Below are positions 19,064-28,836 of a stretch of 64,000 nt of DNA, piece by piece. The notes under the pieces are model-generated. The model was not told the DNA's origin. It ran no database searches and saw only the letters and a program-made list of their open reading frames with translations. Made by a program: the position numbers and the translations under genes. The DNA is from UBA7328 sp002471345. Its GTDB lineage: Bacteria; Bacteroidota; Bacteroidia; Chitinophagales; Saprospiraceae. The stretch lies in assembly GCA_964011275.1 (NCBI GenBank), contig CAXGOB010000019.1, positions 6,293 through 70,292 on the forward strand. Reading direction: 5' to 3'. Position 1 is the first letter of the stretch, and each line of letters begins with the position of its first letter.

Positions 19064-20494
19064 ATGAACAAAATCATAGCATTCTTCCTACTCTGCCTCC
19101 TCATGTTATTTGGATGCCAAGATACAGGCACACGAGTAAGTGAATCAGCCGATGGTCTACCTCTTCCGAAATGGGCGGAATCAGCAGTACTTTATGAAGT
19201 TAATACTAGAAACGTAACTGCAGAAGGGACTTTCAATGCTTTTCAAACTCACCTTCCACGGCTAAAATCTATGGGGATAGATATTCTTTGGTTTATGCCT
19301 ATCCATCCTATATCTATGAAAAATAGAAAGGCTACCAATGGAGAGCTAGTAGAATCAATAAAAGATCCATTAGAAAGGGCAAAATACCTTGGTAGTCCAT
19401 ATGCAGTGGCAGATTATAAAAGTGTAAATCCAGATTTGGGAACTACTCAGGATTTCAAAGAATTTGTGAAGGTTGCTCATGAAAAAGGACTGAAAGTGAT
19501 TATAGACTGGGTACCAAATCACTCAGGATGGGATAATTCATGGATTACAAATCATCCTGAATGGTATACAAAAGATGAAGATGGAAAAATCACAGATCCA
19601 ATAAATCCCGAAACTGGGGAGCCTTGGGGATGGACAGATGTAGCAGATCTGGATTATAATAACCAAGAAATGAGGCAAGCTATGCTGGAGTCCATGAAAT
19701 TCTGGGTTACGGAAGCAGATATCGATGGATTTAGAGTGGATGTGGCACATGGAATTCCAGATGATTTTTGGGATCAGATGAAGGCAGAGTTTTCTAAACT
19801 TCCTAAAGAACTATTCTTATTAGCAGAATCTGAAGTTCCCTACCATAGAAATAGTGGTGCTTTTCATGCAACATATGGTTGGAGTTTTCATCACCTGATG
19901 AATGAAATTGCTCAAGGTGAAAAAAATGTAGAGGATATAAGGAAATGGTTAAAAAAAGATCGATCACAATTCAAAAAAGGATTTAGCATTCATTTCACTT
20001 CAAACCATGATGAAAATACTTGGGCTGGAACTGTAATGGACAGGATGGGAGCAGGTCATCAAGCTTTAGCTGTTCTAGCCGCTACCTTTGATGGAATGCC
20101 GCTCCTATACAATGGTCAAGAAATACCACTTAACTTCAGGGTACCTTTCTTTGAAAAAGACACCATTCACTGGGATAATATACAATATGAAGATTTTTAT
20201 AAAAATCTTTTTGCATTTAAAGATCAATGCTCAGCAATTAGAAATGAAGGAGGAGCAGAAATAGAATTCATTAGTGATAGTAATGAAGTTCTTGCATTCA
20301 GACGAAAGGGTAATTATGATGATGCAGTTGTGATTATAAATCTAACTAATGAAACTCAGGAGTATAGTCTTGATATATCTTTTGAAAATTTTAGAAATAT
20401 TCATACCAATTCTTTATTTGATGCCACTGCTAAAAAAACAATGGAAATAGGTCCTTGGCAATATATGGTATTAGATGGAAGCTATGGTAAATAG
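19064..20494 (+). CDS. GH13 alpha-amylase family lipoprotein
   Basis: 476 aa glycosidase for alpha-glucans, likely lipid-anchored in the envelope: a signal peptide ends at LMLFGC (Cys18). The TIM barrel has region I DWVPNHSGWDN, region II GFRVDVAH (nucleophile Asp about 226), region III LLAESE (acid Glu about 255) and region IV TSNHDENT (Asp about 316), so the triad is complete. A short C-terminal beta domain follows (about 395-476). It lies 4 bp after the GH65 gene. It probably trims maltodextrins outside the cytoplasm; exact specificity cannot be told. Confidence 0.93.
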   Translation: MNKIIAFFLLCLLMLFGCQDTGTRVSESADGLPLPKWAESAVLYEVNTRNVTAEGTFNAFQTHLPRLKSMGIDILWFMPIHPISMKNRKATNGELVESIKDPLERAKYLGSPYAVADYKSVNPDLGTTQDFKEFVKVAHEKGLKVIIDWVPNHSGWDNSWITNHPEWYTKDEDGKITDPINPETGEPWGWTDVADLDYNNQEMRQAMLESMKFWVTEADIDGFRVDVAHGIPDDFWDQMKAEFSKLPKELFLLAESEVPYHRNSGAFHATYGWSFHHLMNEIAQGEKNVEDIRKWLKKDRSQFKKGFSIHFTSNHDENTWAGTVMDRMGAGHQALAVLAATFDGMPLLYNGQEIPLNFRVPFFEKDTIHWDNIQYEDFYKNLFAFKDQCSAIRNEGGAEIEFISDSNEVLAFRRKGNYDDAVVIINLTNETQEYSLDISFENFRNIHTNSLFDATAKKTMEIGPWQYMVLDGSYGK

Positions 20495-20523
20495 ACTAGT
20501 GGCTCGTTTATTAGAAAATTCAG

Positions 20524-21042
20524 ATGGTAAGTGTTAGAAAACTTAATAAGAAGGATGCTCAAAACTTGGCTTTAATAGCTAACAATAAAAACATATCTGA
20601 TAACTTAAGAGATGTATTTCCCCATCCATATACCCTCAAAGATGCAGAATGGTTTATTGATTTTAACAACAAAGAATCACTTGATCATCGATGGGCTATA
20701 AAATATCATGGTGAATTTTCCGGAATTATTGGACTCCATGTAAAAGATGATGTCTATGCTCAAAACTTGGAATTAGGGTATTGGCTAGGAGAACAATATT
20801 GGGGAAAGAGTATTATGACTCAGGCTATAGATCTTGTTTTGAATATTGGTTTTTCTGAAATTGGGTGCCATCGTATTTATGCTTCAGTATTTTCATTTAA
20901 CCAAGCTTCTTGTCGCGTTCTTGAAAAATGCGGCTTTAAAAATGAAGGCATTTCTGAAGAGGCCATTTTTAAAAATGGTAGCTTTTATGATGAAATCAGG
21001 TTTTCAATGTTAAGGCAAAGTTTCTTCAACAAAAAGTCTTAA
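20524..21042 (+). CDS. GNAT family N-acetyltransferase (RimJ/RimL type)
   Basis: 172 aa acetyl-CoA-dependent acetyltransferase. The pattern ELGYWLGEQYWGKSIMTQAI is the RimJ/RimL-type acetyl-CoA loop, followed by HRIYASVFSFNQASCRVLEKCGFKNEG, the usual C-terminal half of the fold. Substrate unknown. It follows the GH13 gene by 29 bp and may be co-transcribed, but it has no evident part in sugar use. Confidence 0.92.
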   Translation: MVSVRKLNKKDAQNLALIANNKNISDNLRDVFPHPYTLKDAEWFIDFNNKESLDHRWAIKYHGEFSGIIGLHVKDDVYAQNLELGYWLGEQYWGKSIMTQAIDLVLNIGFSEIGCHRIYASVFSFNQASCRVLEKCGFKNEGISEEAIFKNGSFYDEIRFSMLRQSFFNKKS

Positions 21043-21110
21043 TCATTGTTATTATACTGGCATTCATTCGCTTCCTAAATATTCTATGAATATATTGCGG
21101 AGGACGTCAA

Positions 21111-22694
21111 ATGTTTGATTCTTTTGTTTTTTCTGTTCTACTAAAACATATAATGTCAGAAATCGTATCGCCTAACATCAACCAAACTTTAGAACAGAAC
21201 GGCACTCAGCCATGTTTTGAGGCCTTTCTTAAAAATGTCAATTCTTCACTTCATAAAGCCTTTTATGAAATCGATGATATAACCGAATTTTCAAAGAAAA
21301 GAAGATTCCCTTCTCATGTCTTAAAAGAGATTTTGTCTGCTGTGCCGTTATCAGTAGCAATTCCATCTGAATATGGAGGAAGAGGCTCACATGTAAAAGA
21401 ATGTTTAAGTATTCTTGAAGCAGCATCTTATGAGTCGCTGTCACTTTCTTTAGTATTTGGGATCAATATTGCGCTTTTTATAGAACCTCTAGGAAAGTAT
21501 GGTCATGAGAATGTAAAAAAGAGAATATTTGAAAAATTTCTAAAGGATCAGCATATGGGTGGCCTTATGATCACCGAACCAGATTATGGGAGCGATGCTT
21601 TAAATATGCAAACTTCAAATCAACAAATAGGTGACAAATATCATATCAAAGGCACTAAACATTGGCAGGGGCTGACTGGAATGGCAGATTATTGGGTAAT
21701 GACTTGTAGAAAGAAAAGTGAAAGTGGGTCTTTAGGAAGAGATATAGACTTCTTCATTACAGATGAACATGATCCAAAGCAAAAGATTAAAGTACTTGAA
21801 TACTATAACAATATCGGTCTCTACCCTATTCCTTATGGATTGAATGAAATTGATATTACTGTTCCAGAAGAAAATAAACTGATACCTGAATCTACAGGTT
21901 TGAAATTGATGATGGACCTACTTCATAGAAGCAGGTTACAATTTCCAGGAATGGCAATGGGCTTTATTAGAAGGATGTTAGATGATACCTTAGAATATTG
22001 TACCAAAAGGTATGTTGGAGGCAAATCTCTATTAGAGTTAGACAGCATTAAACATCAGGTTTCCAAAATACAAAGTGCTTTCACTATCTGCTCTGCAATG
22101 TGTCATAGGAGTTCACAGTTCAGTGGAATAGATAATAATGTGGCTGGAGATGCCATAGAGGCTAATACTATGAAGGCGTTCATCACTGACTTAATGCAAG
22201 ACTGTGCCCAAACATCTGTACAACTTCATGGTGCTATGGGATATAGAGAAGAGCATGTGGCTTCCAGAGGAATTGTTGATTCCAGACCTTTCAGAATATT
22301 TGAAGGATCAAATGAGATGCTTTATTCGCAAATAGGCGAAATGGTCCTTAAAAAAATGACCCGCCAAAAAACTCTAAACCTGTCTGAGTATTTCAAATCT
22401 TTTGAACTTGTAGAACGTGCTCAAGATCACTTTAAAAAGATGCTAAACATCACATTAGAAGCAGGTCTCTCTCAACGAAAACTAGTAGAACTTGGGAGAA
22501 TAATTAGTAGAGTCGCATCTGCTAACATGGTATTACATCTTGGTGAAAGTGGTTTTAAAAATGAATTAATCGAGAGCTGTATAGATATATTAAAGCAAGA
22601 AGTGAAAAGTCTGGTCTGTTCTTTTCAAGAGCACTCTCAAGTGTCTCCTTTTATCGATTACAAAGAAGGAAGTGAGTGGCTTCAATGTTCCTGA
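21111..22694 (+). CDS. Acyl-CoA dehydrogenase family protein
   Basis: FAD enzyme (527 aa from this start) catalysing alpha,beta-dehydrogenation of an acyl-CoA. The N-terminal helical domain is followed by MITEPDYGSDALNMQT (FAD/substrate-binding beta domain) and a C-terminal helical domain with QLHGAMGYREEH and RIFEGSNEM, whose Glu matches the usual catalytic base. A ggagg stretch lies 9 bp before the ATG at 21111, but the first 14 residues are hydrophobic and an ATG at 21153 (MSEIVSPN) is an equally good start. It stands alone and converges on a barrel-protein gene; substrate chain length is unknown. Confidence 0.93.
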   Translation: MFDSFVFSVLLKHIMSEIVSPNINQTLEQNGTQPCFEAFLKNVNSSLHKAFYEIDDITEFSKKRRFPSHVLKEILSAVPLSVAIPSEYGGRGSHVKECLSILEAASYESLSLSLVFGINIALFIEPLGKYGHENVKKRIFEKFLKDQHMGGLMITEPDYGSDALNMQTSNQQIGDKYHIKGTKHWQGLTGMADYWVMTCRKKSESGSLGRDIDFFITDEHDPKQKIKVLEYYNNIGLYPIPYGLNEIDITVPEENKLIPESTGLKLMMDLLHRSRLQFPGMAMGFIRRMLDDTLEYCTKRYVGGKSLLELDSIKHQVSKIQSAFTICSAMCHRSSQFSGIDNNVAGDAIEANTMKAFITDLMQDCAQTSVQLHGAMGYREEHVASRGIVDSRPFRIFEGSNEMLYSQIGEMVLKKMTRQKTLNLSEYFKSFELVERAQDHFKKMLNITLEAGLSQRKLVELGRIISRVASANMVLHLGESGFKNELIESCIDILKQEVKSLVCSFQEHSQVSPFIDYKEGSEWLQCS

Positions 22695-22701
22695 TTAAAG
22701 T

Positions 22702-23559
22702 TTAGACCTTTAAAAACACTCCAAAAGAATAGGAAGGTGCAGCATAAATAATTTTTCCATCTAAAGCCGTTCCATAGCTTGCCGAAACACCCACTTTAGA
22801 TGTTATCTGATAGGATATTTCTCCAGTCAGACTTGTAACTTCACTATTATTAGCAAAGAAAGAACCATCTATTGCTCCTGACTCTTCGTTATTCCTTGAT
22901 TTTATAACATCATATCTTCCAGTCACATATAATTTTTGAGAAAATATTCCTATCCCCAATTCTGCTCCGTATCTTATTTCGTCTGAAAACCCTCGAATTC
23001 TTAGATTATATCCTCCATATACATTTCCATAAGCAGAAAATGCATCATTACCGCCTAAGGGTATACCGGCATCAATTCTGAATATTTGATTGAATTCACC
23101 ATCCCCTGTTTGCAAATTTCCAGCTAGTCCTCCAGCATTTTCACCAAGAGGTATTCCAAAGATTATTGAAGCTGAAATCGATATAGCAGAATGTTGAAAT
23201 ACTCCATATTTCAAAGTGATCTCAGCATCTCCCGGAGAGTTTATTGCTTCACCGGGAGTAATAATTTCATTGGTTGTTCCTGATATCAAATTATTGACAA
23301 CATTCCTACTGAGCAATGGAACATTTATAACTCCTGTAAATTTGTTAGTAAATCCATACTCACCATAAAATGTGGTATTGTATAGTCCCGTGGTAACATT
23401 TGGGTCTTTGAGGCCTCCAAGAGTATAATGTTGATCAGCGTTAACCCACCATTCAGATAATTTGAAATACCCCTTCCCTTTAGGTTGAGGCCATCCTCCA
23501 CCCGAATAGACTGAGCTGAACATAAAGAATGATGATATTAAGATTAGTATTCTTTTCAT
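22702..23559 (-). CDS. Predicted outer-membrane beta-barrel protein
   Basis: 285 aa with a signal peptide (about 1-19). The mature protein has alternating amphipathic strands, many Gly and aromatic residues, and a last strand ending in ...SFGVFLKV, as expected for an outer-membrane barrel. The arrangement resembles the MetA-pathway/transporter barrel families, but I cannot assign a substrate. The adjacent Ig-like lipoprotein gene is 21 bp upstream in the same direction, so both are probably co-transcribed. Confidence 0.7.
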   Translation of the reverse strand: MKRILILISSFFMFSSVYSGGGWPQPKGKGYFKLSEWWVNADQHYTLGGLKDPNVTTGLYNTTFYGEYGFTNKFTGVINVPLLSRNVVNNLISGTTNEIITPGEAINSPGDAEITLKYGVFQHSAISISASIIFGIPLGENAGGLAGNLQTGDGEFNQIFRIDAGIPLGGNDAFSAYGNVYGGYNLRIRGFSDEIRYGAELGIGIFSQKLYVTGRYDVIKSRNNEESGAIDGSFFANNSEVTSLTGEISYQITSKVGVSASYGTALDGKIIYAAPSYSFGVFLKV

Positions 23560-23580
23560 TTCTAATTAATATGAATGTGA

Positions 23581-24255
23581 TTATTCAAATACACCATCAC
23601 CAACTTTTACATTGAATGGCTTACAGAAATATAATACATGGCTGTAATCATTGATAGCGACATCATCGATTTCATAATTATGTACACCTTTAAACGTAGT
23701 CACCTCACCTATTACCAAAGCATCATTTACTGTACTTGGATTATTGGTTAGATATATATATAGTCCTGGCAACACATCATCAGTTTCATAATCTTCACCA
23801 AAAGCTAGATTAACTCCTGTCTCTGTAGATGTCAATACAAAGTCTCCTTTCAAAGCATAAGAACTCGTTGATCTTAAGCTCCCCATTCTTTCATTCGGAA
23901 CTTCAATGGTTTCTTCATCGACGGCTATTACCTTCTCCACTCTTATAGCCTCTCCTTCATAATTAATAGTGGCTGAAATAATGACTTCCCCTTTCTCCCT
24001 TGCCCATAACAATCCATCCTCGCTAATTATTGCAATATTGTCATTGCTACTGGACCAACTAACTTCAGTGTCTTCGGCTCTACCGACATTATTAAAAAAC
24101 TGAACTTGTAATTGAATTGTTTCATCGATACCTATTGTATCTAAAGCGGTTATGAACCTCAATTGAGGCTCAACAAAATCTTCAACTATATCATCACCTA
24201 TACAACTATAGAGGCTAATAAAAAGCAGAATTATCAAATACTTGTAATATTTCAT
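23581..24255 (-). CDS. Lipoprotein with bacterial Ig-like (BIG2-type) domain
   Basis: 224 aa. Signal peptide with lipobox SLYSC (Cys18). Residues about 32-110 match the BIG2 pattern: VSWSSSNDNIAIISEDGLLWAREKGEVIISAT, with the typical W-S-S-D and late Gly-turn-strand. The C-terminal half (about 120-224) is beta-rich and unassigned. Likely surface- or periplasm-exposed and paired with the following barrel protein. Function unknown. Confidence 0.82.
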   Translation of the reverse strand: MKYYKYLIILLFISLYSCIGDDIVEDFVEPQLRFITALDTIGIDETIQLQVQFFNNVGRAEDTEVSWSSSNDNIAIISEDGLLWAREKGEVIISATINYEGEAIRVEKVIAVDEETIEVPNERMGSLRSTSSYALKGDFVLTSTETGVNLAFGEDYETDDVLPGLYIYLTNNPSTVNDALVIGEVTTFKGVHNYEIDDVAINDYSHVLYFCKPFNVKVGDGVFE

Positions 24256-24485
24256 ATCGATTATAAATCAGTTACGAAGAAAATCCATATGAACATGAAT
24301 GGCAACTAAATGAAGCTGATTTTAGAATAAAAGTTCTACTCACTCCATAAGTACATAATTCTTTGATTGTTCACGCAACCCCTCTTTACATCAATGTTTC
24401 TATATACTCATGAGCATTATAAAATTGTGCTCTAAGGTTGTATTTTTCAGTGTGAAAATGACTAGTCAAAACATAATCCCTTTGA
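24256..24485. other. Divergent intergenic region before the MFS transporter
   Basis: 230 bp between the divergent Ig-like lipoprotein and MFS transporter genes. Very AT-rich. I see no open frame, clear hairpin or full TTG/TAnnTTTG promoter; both promoters should lie here. Confidence 0.6.
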
Positions 24486-25850
24486 ATGAATGAACTAAAA
24501 ACGAAAGCAAAACCACGTTTGTCAAGAGCCGCCATATGGAATATGTCGGTCGGTTTCTTAGGTATACAAATGGGTTTTGGTCTCCAAAATGGTAATGCAA
24601 GTAGGATCTTACAAACATTTGGCGCTGATGTTCATGAATTGTCCTGGTTTTGGTTGGTCGCACCTGTGACCGGGATGGTTGTACAACCCATTATTGGACA
24701 TTTAAGCGATAAGAGCTGGGGACGTCTTGGAAGGCGAAAACCATATTTTCTTTTAGGAGCAGTTCTAGCTTCAATTGGACTTATTCTAATGCCAAATGCA
24801 GATATGTTCGTGGCTTTTCTTCCAGCATTATGGGTAGGAGCAGGTATGCTGATGGTAATGGATGCATCTTTTAACATTGCAATGGAGCCATTCAGAGCTC
24901 TAGTAGCTGACAATCTGCCGACCGAGCAGAGGACTGCTGGCTTCTCAATACAAACCGTATTAATTGGAATAGGAGCTGTGATAGGTTCTTGGCTCCCTAC
25001 AATTCTGGCAGATTGGTTTAACATGGCTACTACCGCTACAGATGGAAGTCTACCAGCTAACTTGGTATGGTCCTTTATAATAGGAGCCATTATTTTGATG
25101 ATGGCCATTATTTGGACCTTGGTAACAACCAAAGAATATAGTCCAGAAGAGCTGAAGGAGTTTTCTGATGTTCCAGAAGATAGTGACTCTGATAAGCGTA
25201 GTTTTTTTACTGCTTTTAAAGAAGACTTTTCTAATATGCCTAAAACAATGCGTCAACTAGGTTGGGTGCAGTTTTGTAGTTGGTTTGCGTTGTTTGGAAT
25301 GTGGGTATTCACCACCCCTGCAATAGCCCAACATATATATGGTCTAGATCCTACGGATAGTTCTAGCCAATCTTTCAATGATGCAGGTAATATGGTCGGT
25401 TATATTTTTGGTGTTTACAACCTTGTTGCAACTGTATATGCTTTCTTACTTCCTTCTATTGCTCGAAAAATAGGAAGAAAAAACACACATGCTTTCTCTT
25501 TACTTATGGGAGGCCTAGGTTTGATTTCTATATACTTCATAGGTGATAAAGATTTACTAATTCTACCTATGATTGGTATAGGAATAGCATGGGCCAGTAT
25601 TCTGGCTATGCCTTATGCCATTTTAGGAGGGTCTATTCCTCCTGCCAAAATGGGTATCTATATGGGAATATTTAACCTTTTTATCACCATCCCACAAATA
25701 CTGAATGCTTTGATTGGAGGTCCAATGGTGAAATATATGTATGGAAATCAAGCCATTTTTTCTCTTGTAGCCTCTGGAGTAGTAATGTGCATAGGTGCAT
25801 ATTTAGTGAGATACGTAGAGGATACTGATGACATAACAATTGCTACCTAA
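24486..25850 (+). CDS. MFS sugar transporter, probable maltose uptake
   Basis: 454 aa inner-membrane protein with about 12 helices. The motif-A loop SDKSWGRLGRRKPYFLLGA and N-terminal FLGIQMGFGLQNGNASRI are typical of the GPH/SUT-like sugar:cation symporter branch of MFS found in Bacteroidota maltose clusters. A central cytoplasmic loop (about 215-250) is rich in Glu, Asp and Ser. The GH65/pgmB pair lies 5.4 kb away on the same strand, so maltose or maltodextrin is the likely cargo. That is inferred from family and context. Confidence 0.85.
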   Translation: MNELKTKAKPRLSRAAIWNMSVGFLGIQMGFGLQNGNASRILQTFGADVHELSWFWLVAPVTGMVVQPIIGHLSDKSWGRLGRRKPYFLLGAVLASIGLILMPNADMFVAFLPALWVGAGMLMVMDASFNIAMEPFRALVADNLPTEQRTAGFSIQTVLIGIGAVIGSWLPTILADWFNMATTATDGSLPANLVWSFIIGAIILMMAIIWTLVTTKEYSPEELKEFSDVPEDSDSDKRSFFTAFKEDFSNMPKTMRQLGWVQFCSWFALFGMWVFTTPAIAQHIYGLDPTDSSSQSFNDAGNMVGYIFGVYNLVATVYAFLLPSIARKIGRKNTHAFSLLMGGLGLISIYFIGDKDLLILPMIGIGIAWASILAMPYAILGGSIPPAKMGIYMGIFNLFITIPQILNALIGGPMVKYMYGNQAIFSLVASGVVMCIGAYLVRYVEDTDDITIAT

Positions 25851-25851
25851 A

Positions 25852-26316
25852 TTGAAAATAAGACTTATCTGGATAGGGAAGGCTAAACAAAAATTCACTA
25901 AAGAAGCCACTGATCTTTACTTAAAAAGATTAAAACACTATGCTAAAATAGAGGTTGTAGAGCTGAAAGATGTAAAAGCCAGCTCCTCCAGAACTCAAAA
26001 AGAAAAAGAAGCTAAACTCTTCGAGAAATATGTAGAAAAGGGAGCCTACTCCATTTGCCTCGATGAGAAAGGCAAGGAGTACACATCAATTGGATTATCA
26101 AAAATGATTGCTTCCCTTCAGAATCAATCTACAAAAGAAATCAATATAATTATTGGGGGAGCCTTTGGATTTCAAAGTTCTATTTTAGAAAAAGCGAATG
26201 CAAAATGGTCTCTTAGTCAACTGACATTACCTCATGACATGTGTAGGATATTACTTACAGAACAACTATACAGGTCTTTCACCATATTAAATAATGAAAA
26301 ATACCATAATCCCTAA
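25852..26316 (+). CDS. rlmH: 23S rRNA pseudouridine-1915 N3-methyltransferase RlmH
   Basis: SPOUT methyltransferase that methylates pseudouridine 1915 in helix 69 of 23S rRNA. About 154 aa, close to the usual 155-160. It has the knotted C-terminal SAM-binding region: NIIIGGAFGFQ, LPHDMCRILLTEQLYRSFTILNNEKYHN. I place the start at TTG 25852 (MKIRLIWIGK), one base after the transporter stop, because family members start at MKI. An upstream TTG at 25840 would overlap the transporter gene. Converges on the thioredoxin-fold gene. Confidence 0.95.
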   Translation: MKIRLIWIGKAKQKFTKEATDLYLKRLKHYAKIEVVELKDVKASSSRTQKEKEAKLFEKYVEKGAYSICLDEKGKEYTSIGLSKMIASLQNQSTKEINIIIGGAFGFQSSILEKANAKWSLSQLTLPHDMCRILLTEQLYRSFTILNNEKYHNP

Positions 26317-26324
26317 GTAAGAAG

Positions 26325-27755
26325 TTATCCTTTTTCCTCTATCACTTCTTTAGATTTCTTAGCCTCAGTCTCCAATACATTCATCATGATACTATCCATA
26401 TTTTCAGCTGGAATTTTTGAGAGTAAAATCTTTTTGTCTTTATCCATTAAAAGAATGAGAGGTGTAGATCTTACAAAGTATTTGGAAGTTACTCTTGACC
26501 TCATGTATTGATCTCCAGTGTTAAGAAAAGTCATCATATTCTTTTCAGTTACTCCAGTCCAACACGTTTCATATTTTTTACCGATTTGGTTACAAATAGA
26601 AACTACTCTGACACCATCGTCTTTGTATTTTTCTTGAAAATCTACTAAGTAAGGCATTGCCTTTGTACAATGACCACAATCCGGAGCCCAAAAAATAAGC
26701 ACCGTGTAATCAGCTTGGAACAAACTCAATGTAAACTCATCTCCGTCCTCTTCAAATGTTGTGAAATCGGGTGCAATCTTCCCAATTAAAGTGGGCTCCA
26801 TACTTTTAGCATTACTCACTATTTCCTCCAGGTTTTCCTCTTTGACCCACGGGGCGAGCCCTTTGTCATAATAATTTAAGGCTAAATGAACATACGCTCC
26901 ATCTAGACCTATATACTTTGAGTTTCCATACTTATTTAAGAAATGACTTAAATAATACTGAAATGTCTTTTCTGCAGGTTTCATTTGATTCAATAAAAAA
27001 TCCAATGATAGATTAATAGAATCTGCATTAATAGGAGTCAGTTTATCAATATAAAAATCAATCTTCTTATGGAGAAATGGAGTTCTCAGAGAAGCTGGAT
27101 TTCCCAAATCCACCCCATCTAAATAATGCTCTTTATAGTATCTATATTTTTGAAGCTCTTTCTCCTCTTCGCTTCCTTGAAAACTAGGTACTTCAAAAGT
27201 CATATTCGCATTTATAATCATTGAGAACACTTGGCCTTGATGCTTTTCTATAAGTGATTTTTGATACGCTTCTACTGTATCAGCAAGATCACTCTTTTGT
27301 TGATTCCCTTCTTCTTGAGTTATTTCATTTTTCGAAACCAGAGTATCGATTTCTGATAACAGCACCCTCTGTTTTGAGAGATAATTGATGTAACTATAAA
27401 AAGCTTCATTTTCCTCTGAGCCTGATATCTCAGTTGCTTCTTTCTCCTTATAATCCGTTTTGATACTAAATTCCTGATCTTCAGTATTTACTAAAAATTG
27501 AAAAAAAGTATTGTTAGGTTTTGCCACAAGCATATACATTCCGGGATCCAATGCCTCCTCTCTTTTATATTCAAATTTGTACTTTGATTTAGCTATGAGC
27601 GTATCCTGGATAAGGATTTTCTCCCCAAAATGATATGCTATTAATAAGGTGTCATTTTCATAATTCTTGTATTCTATTTCAATGTTTACAACTGAGTTTG
27701 CAAAAACTGATGCAACGAATAGGGAGAAAATTAGAGGTAATAATGTTTTTCTCAT
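26325..27755 (-). CDS. Secreted thioredoxin-fold protein with DUF4369-like N-terminus
   Basis: 476 aa. Signal peptide (about 1-19, cut after VFA) followed by a beta-rich domain (about 22-110) like DUF4369, a helical middle (about 115-310) and a TlpA/AhpC-type thioredoxin domain with FWAPDCGHCTKAMPYL (CGHC, around residues 355-362) and a cis-Pro in STPLIL. Expected to act as a periplasmic thiol-disulfide reductase. The domain layout is common in Bacteroidota. It lies 137 bp after pyrB on the same strand and likely has its own promoter. Confidence 0.9.
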   Translation of the reverse strand: MRKTLLPLIFSLFVASVFANSVVNIEIEYKNYENDTLLIAYHFGEKILIQDTLIAKSKYKFEYKREEALDPGMYMLVAKPNNTFFQFLVNTEDQEFSIKTDYKEKEATEISGSEENEAFYSYINYLSKQRVLLSEIDTLVSKNEITQEEGNQQKSDLADTVEAYQKSLIEKHQGQVFSMIINANMTFEVPSFQGSEEEKELQKYRYYKEHYLDGVDLGNPASLRTPFLHKKIDFYIDKLTPINADSINLSLDFLLNQMKPAEKTFQYYLSHFLNKYGNSKYIGLDGAYVHLALNYYDKGLAPWVKEENLEEIVSNAKSMEPTLIGKIAPDFTTFEEDGDEFTLSLFQADYTVLIFWAPDCGHCTKAMPYLVDFQEKYKDDGVRVVSICNQIGKKYETCWTGVTEKNMMTFLNTGDQYMRSRVTSKYFVRSTPLILLMDKDKKILLSKIPAENMDSIMMNVLETEAKKSKEVIEEKG

Positions 27756-27892
27756 TGTAATTGAAGTGATATTTAAAACCGTACTTATAACGATATTCTA
27801 ACATAAATAGGTTAACAGGTTGTAGATTTTTTTTGAGTTATTTAACAGGAAAGCAAAAATTATTCCAGCACTTGGGTTGAATTTAATTGGTC

Positions 27893-28828
27893 TTAGCCAT
27901 TTTGACCTGCTAAAAGATATAAAACAGCCATTCTAATAGCTACTCCATTTTCAACTTGATCTAATATTATTGAATGTTCTGAATCAGCAAGGTCACTTGA
28001 AATTTCCACTCCCCTATTTATTGGGCCTGGATGCATAATTGTAATTTCTTTTGAAAGCTTATTTACACGATCAAGGGTAATTCCATAATAAGTGGAATAT
28101 TCTCTTAAACTGGGAATAAATTTCTCGTCCTGCCTTTCAAACTGGATTCTCAAAACATTAGCAACATCACACCATTCTAAAGCTTTGTCGATATCATATT
28201 CTACATCTATTCCTAAAGAAGTTGTCATTTTGGGTATTAAGGTGGGAGGGCCACATACTTTGACCTGAGCTCCAAGTTTCTTCAAGCAAAATATATTACT
28301 TAACGCAACTCTAGAATGCATAATATCTCCTATAATACAAACTTTAAGGTCATTAAAATTTTTATACTTTTCTCTAATAGAATAACTATCTAATAAAGCC
28401 TGTGTGGGATGTTCATGCGTACCATCACCCGCATTGATGACATTAGCATTGATCTTATTTGCTAAGAAATGTGGAGCTCCTTGTGTAGGATGTCTGAGCA
28501 CTACCATATCCACCTTCATACTCAGAATGTTATTCACTGTATCAAGTAGGGTCTCTCCTTTCGTTACAGATGAACTGGAAGCTGAAAAATTAACAACATC
28601 AGCAGAAAGTCGTTTCTCTGCTAATTCAAATGAAATCTTTGTTCTTGTAGAGTTTTCAAAGAATAAATTTGCTATAGTAATATCCCTCAGTGAAGGAACT
28701 TTTTTAATAGGTCTATTTATAACTTCTTTAAACCCATCCGCGGTCTGAAATATGAGGTTAATATCATTAGGAGTCAGGTCTTTTATTCCTAATAAATGGT
28801 TTGTACTCAATACTGTTTCTTTCGACAA
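27893..28828 (-). CDS. pyrB: Aspartate carbamoyltransferase catalytic subunit
   Basis: Second step of pyrimidine synthesis: carbamoyl phosphate plus aspartate to carbamoyl aspartate. 311 aa, complete. Carbamoyl-phosphate motif FFENSTRTKISFE (about 55-67), GDGTHEHPTQALLD (about 130-143) and the aspartate-site MHPGPINRG (about 264-272) are present. Only 8 bp after pyrR; no pyrI regulatory subunit follows, so it is probably the stand-alone trimer type. Confidence 0.98.
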   Translation of the reverse strand: MSKETVLSTNHLLGIKDLTPNDINLIFQTADGFKEVINRPIKKVPSLRDITIANLFFENSTRTKISFELAEKRLSADVVNFSASSSSVTKGETLLDTVNNILSMKVDMVVLRHPTQGAPHFLANKINANVINAGDGTHEHPTQALLDSYSIREKYKNFNDLKVCIIGDIMHSRVALSNIFCLKKLGAQVKVCGPPTLIPKMTTSLGIDVEYDIDKALEWCDVANVLRIQFERQDEKFIPSLREYSTYYGITLDRVNKLSKEITIMHPGPINRGVEISSDLADSEHSIILDQVENGVAIRMAVLYLLAGQNG

Positions 28829-28836
28829 ATCAGAAG

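Noticed and set aside
24632..25132. Long open frame on the minus strand inside the MFS transporter
   Set aside because: The plus strand codes for a complete transporter with clear helices and motif A; the antisense reading has no signature and is a shadow of it.
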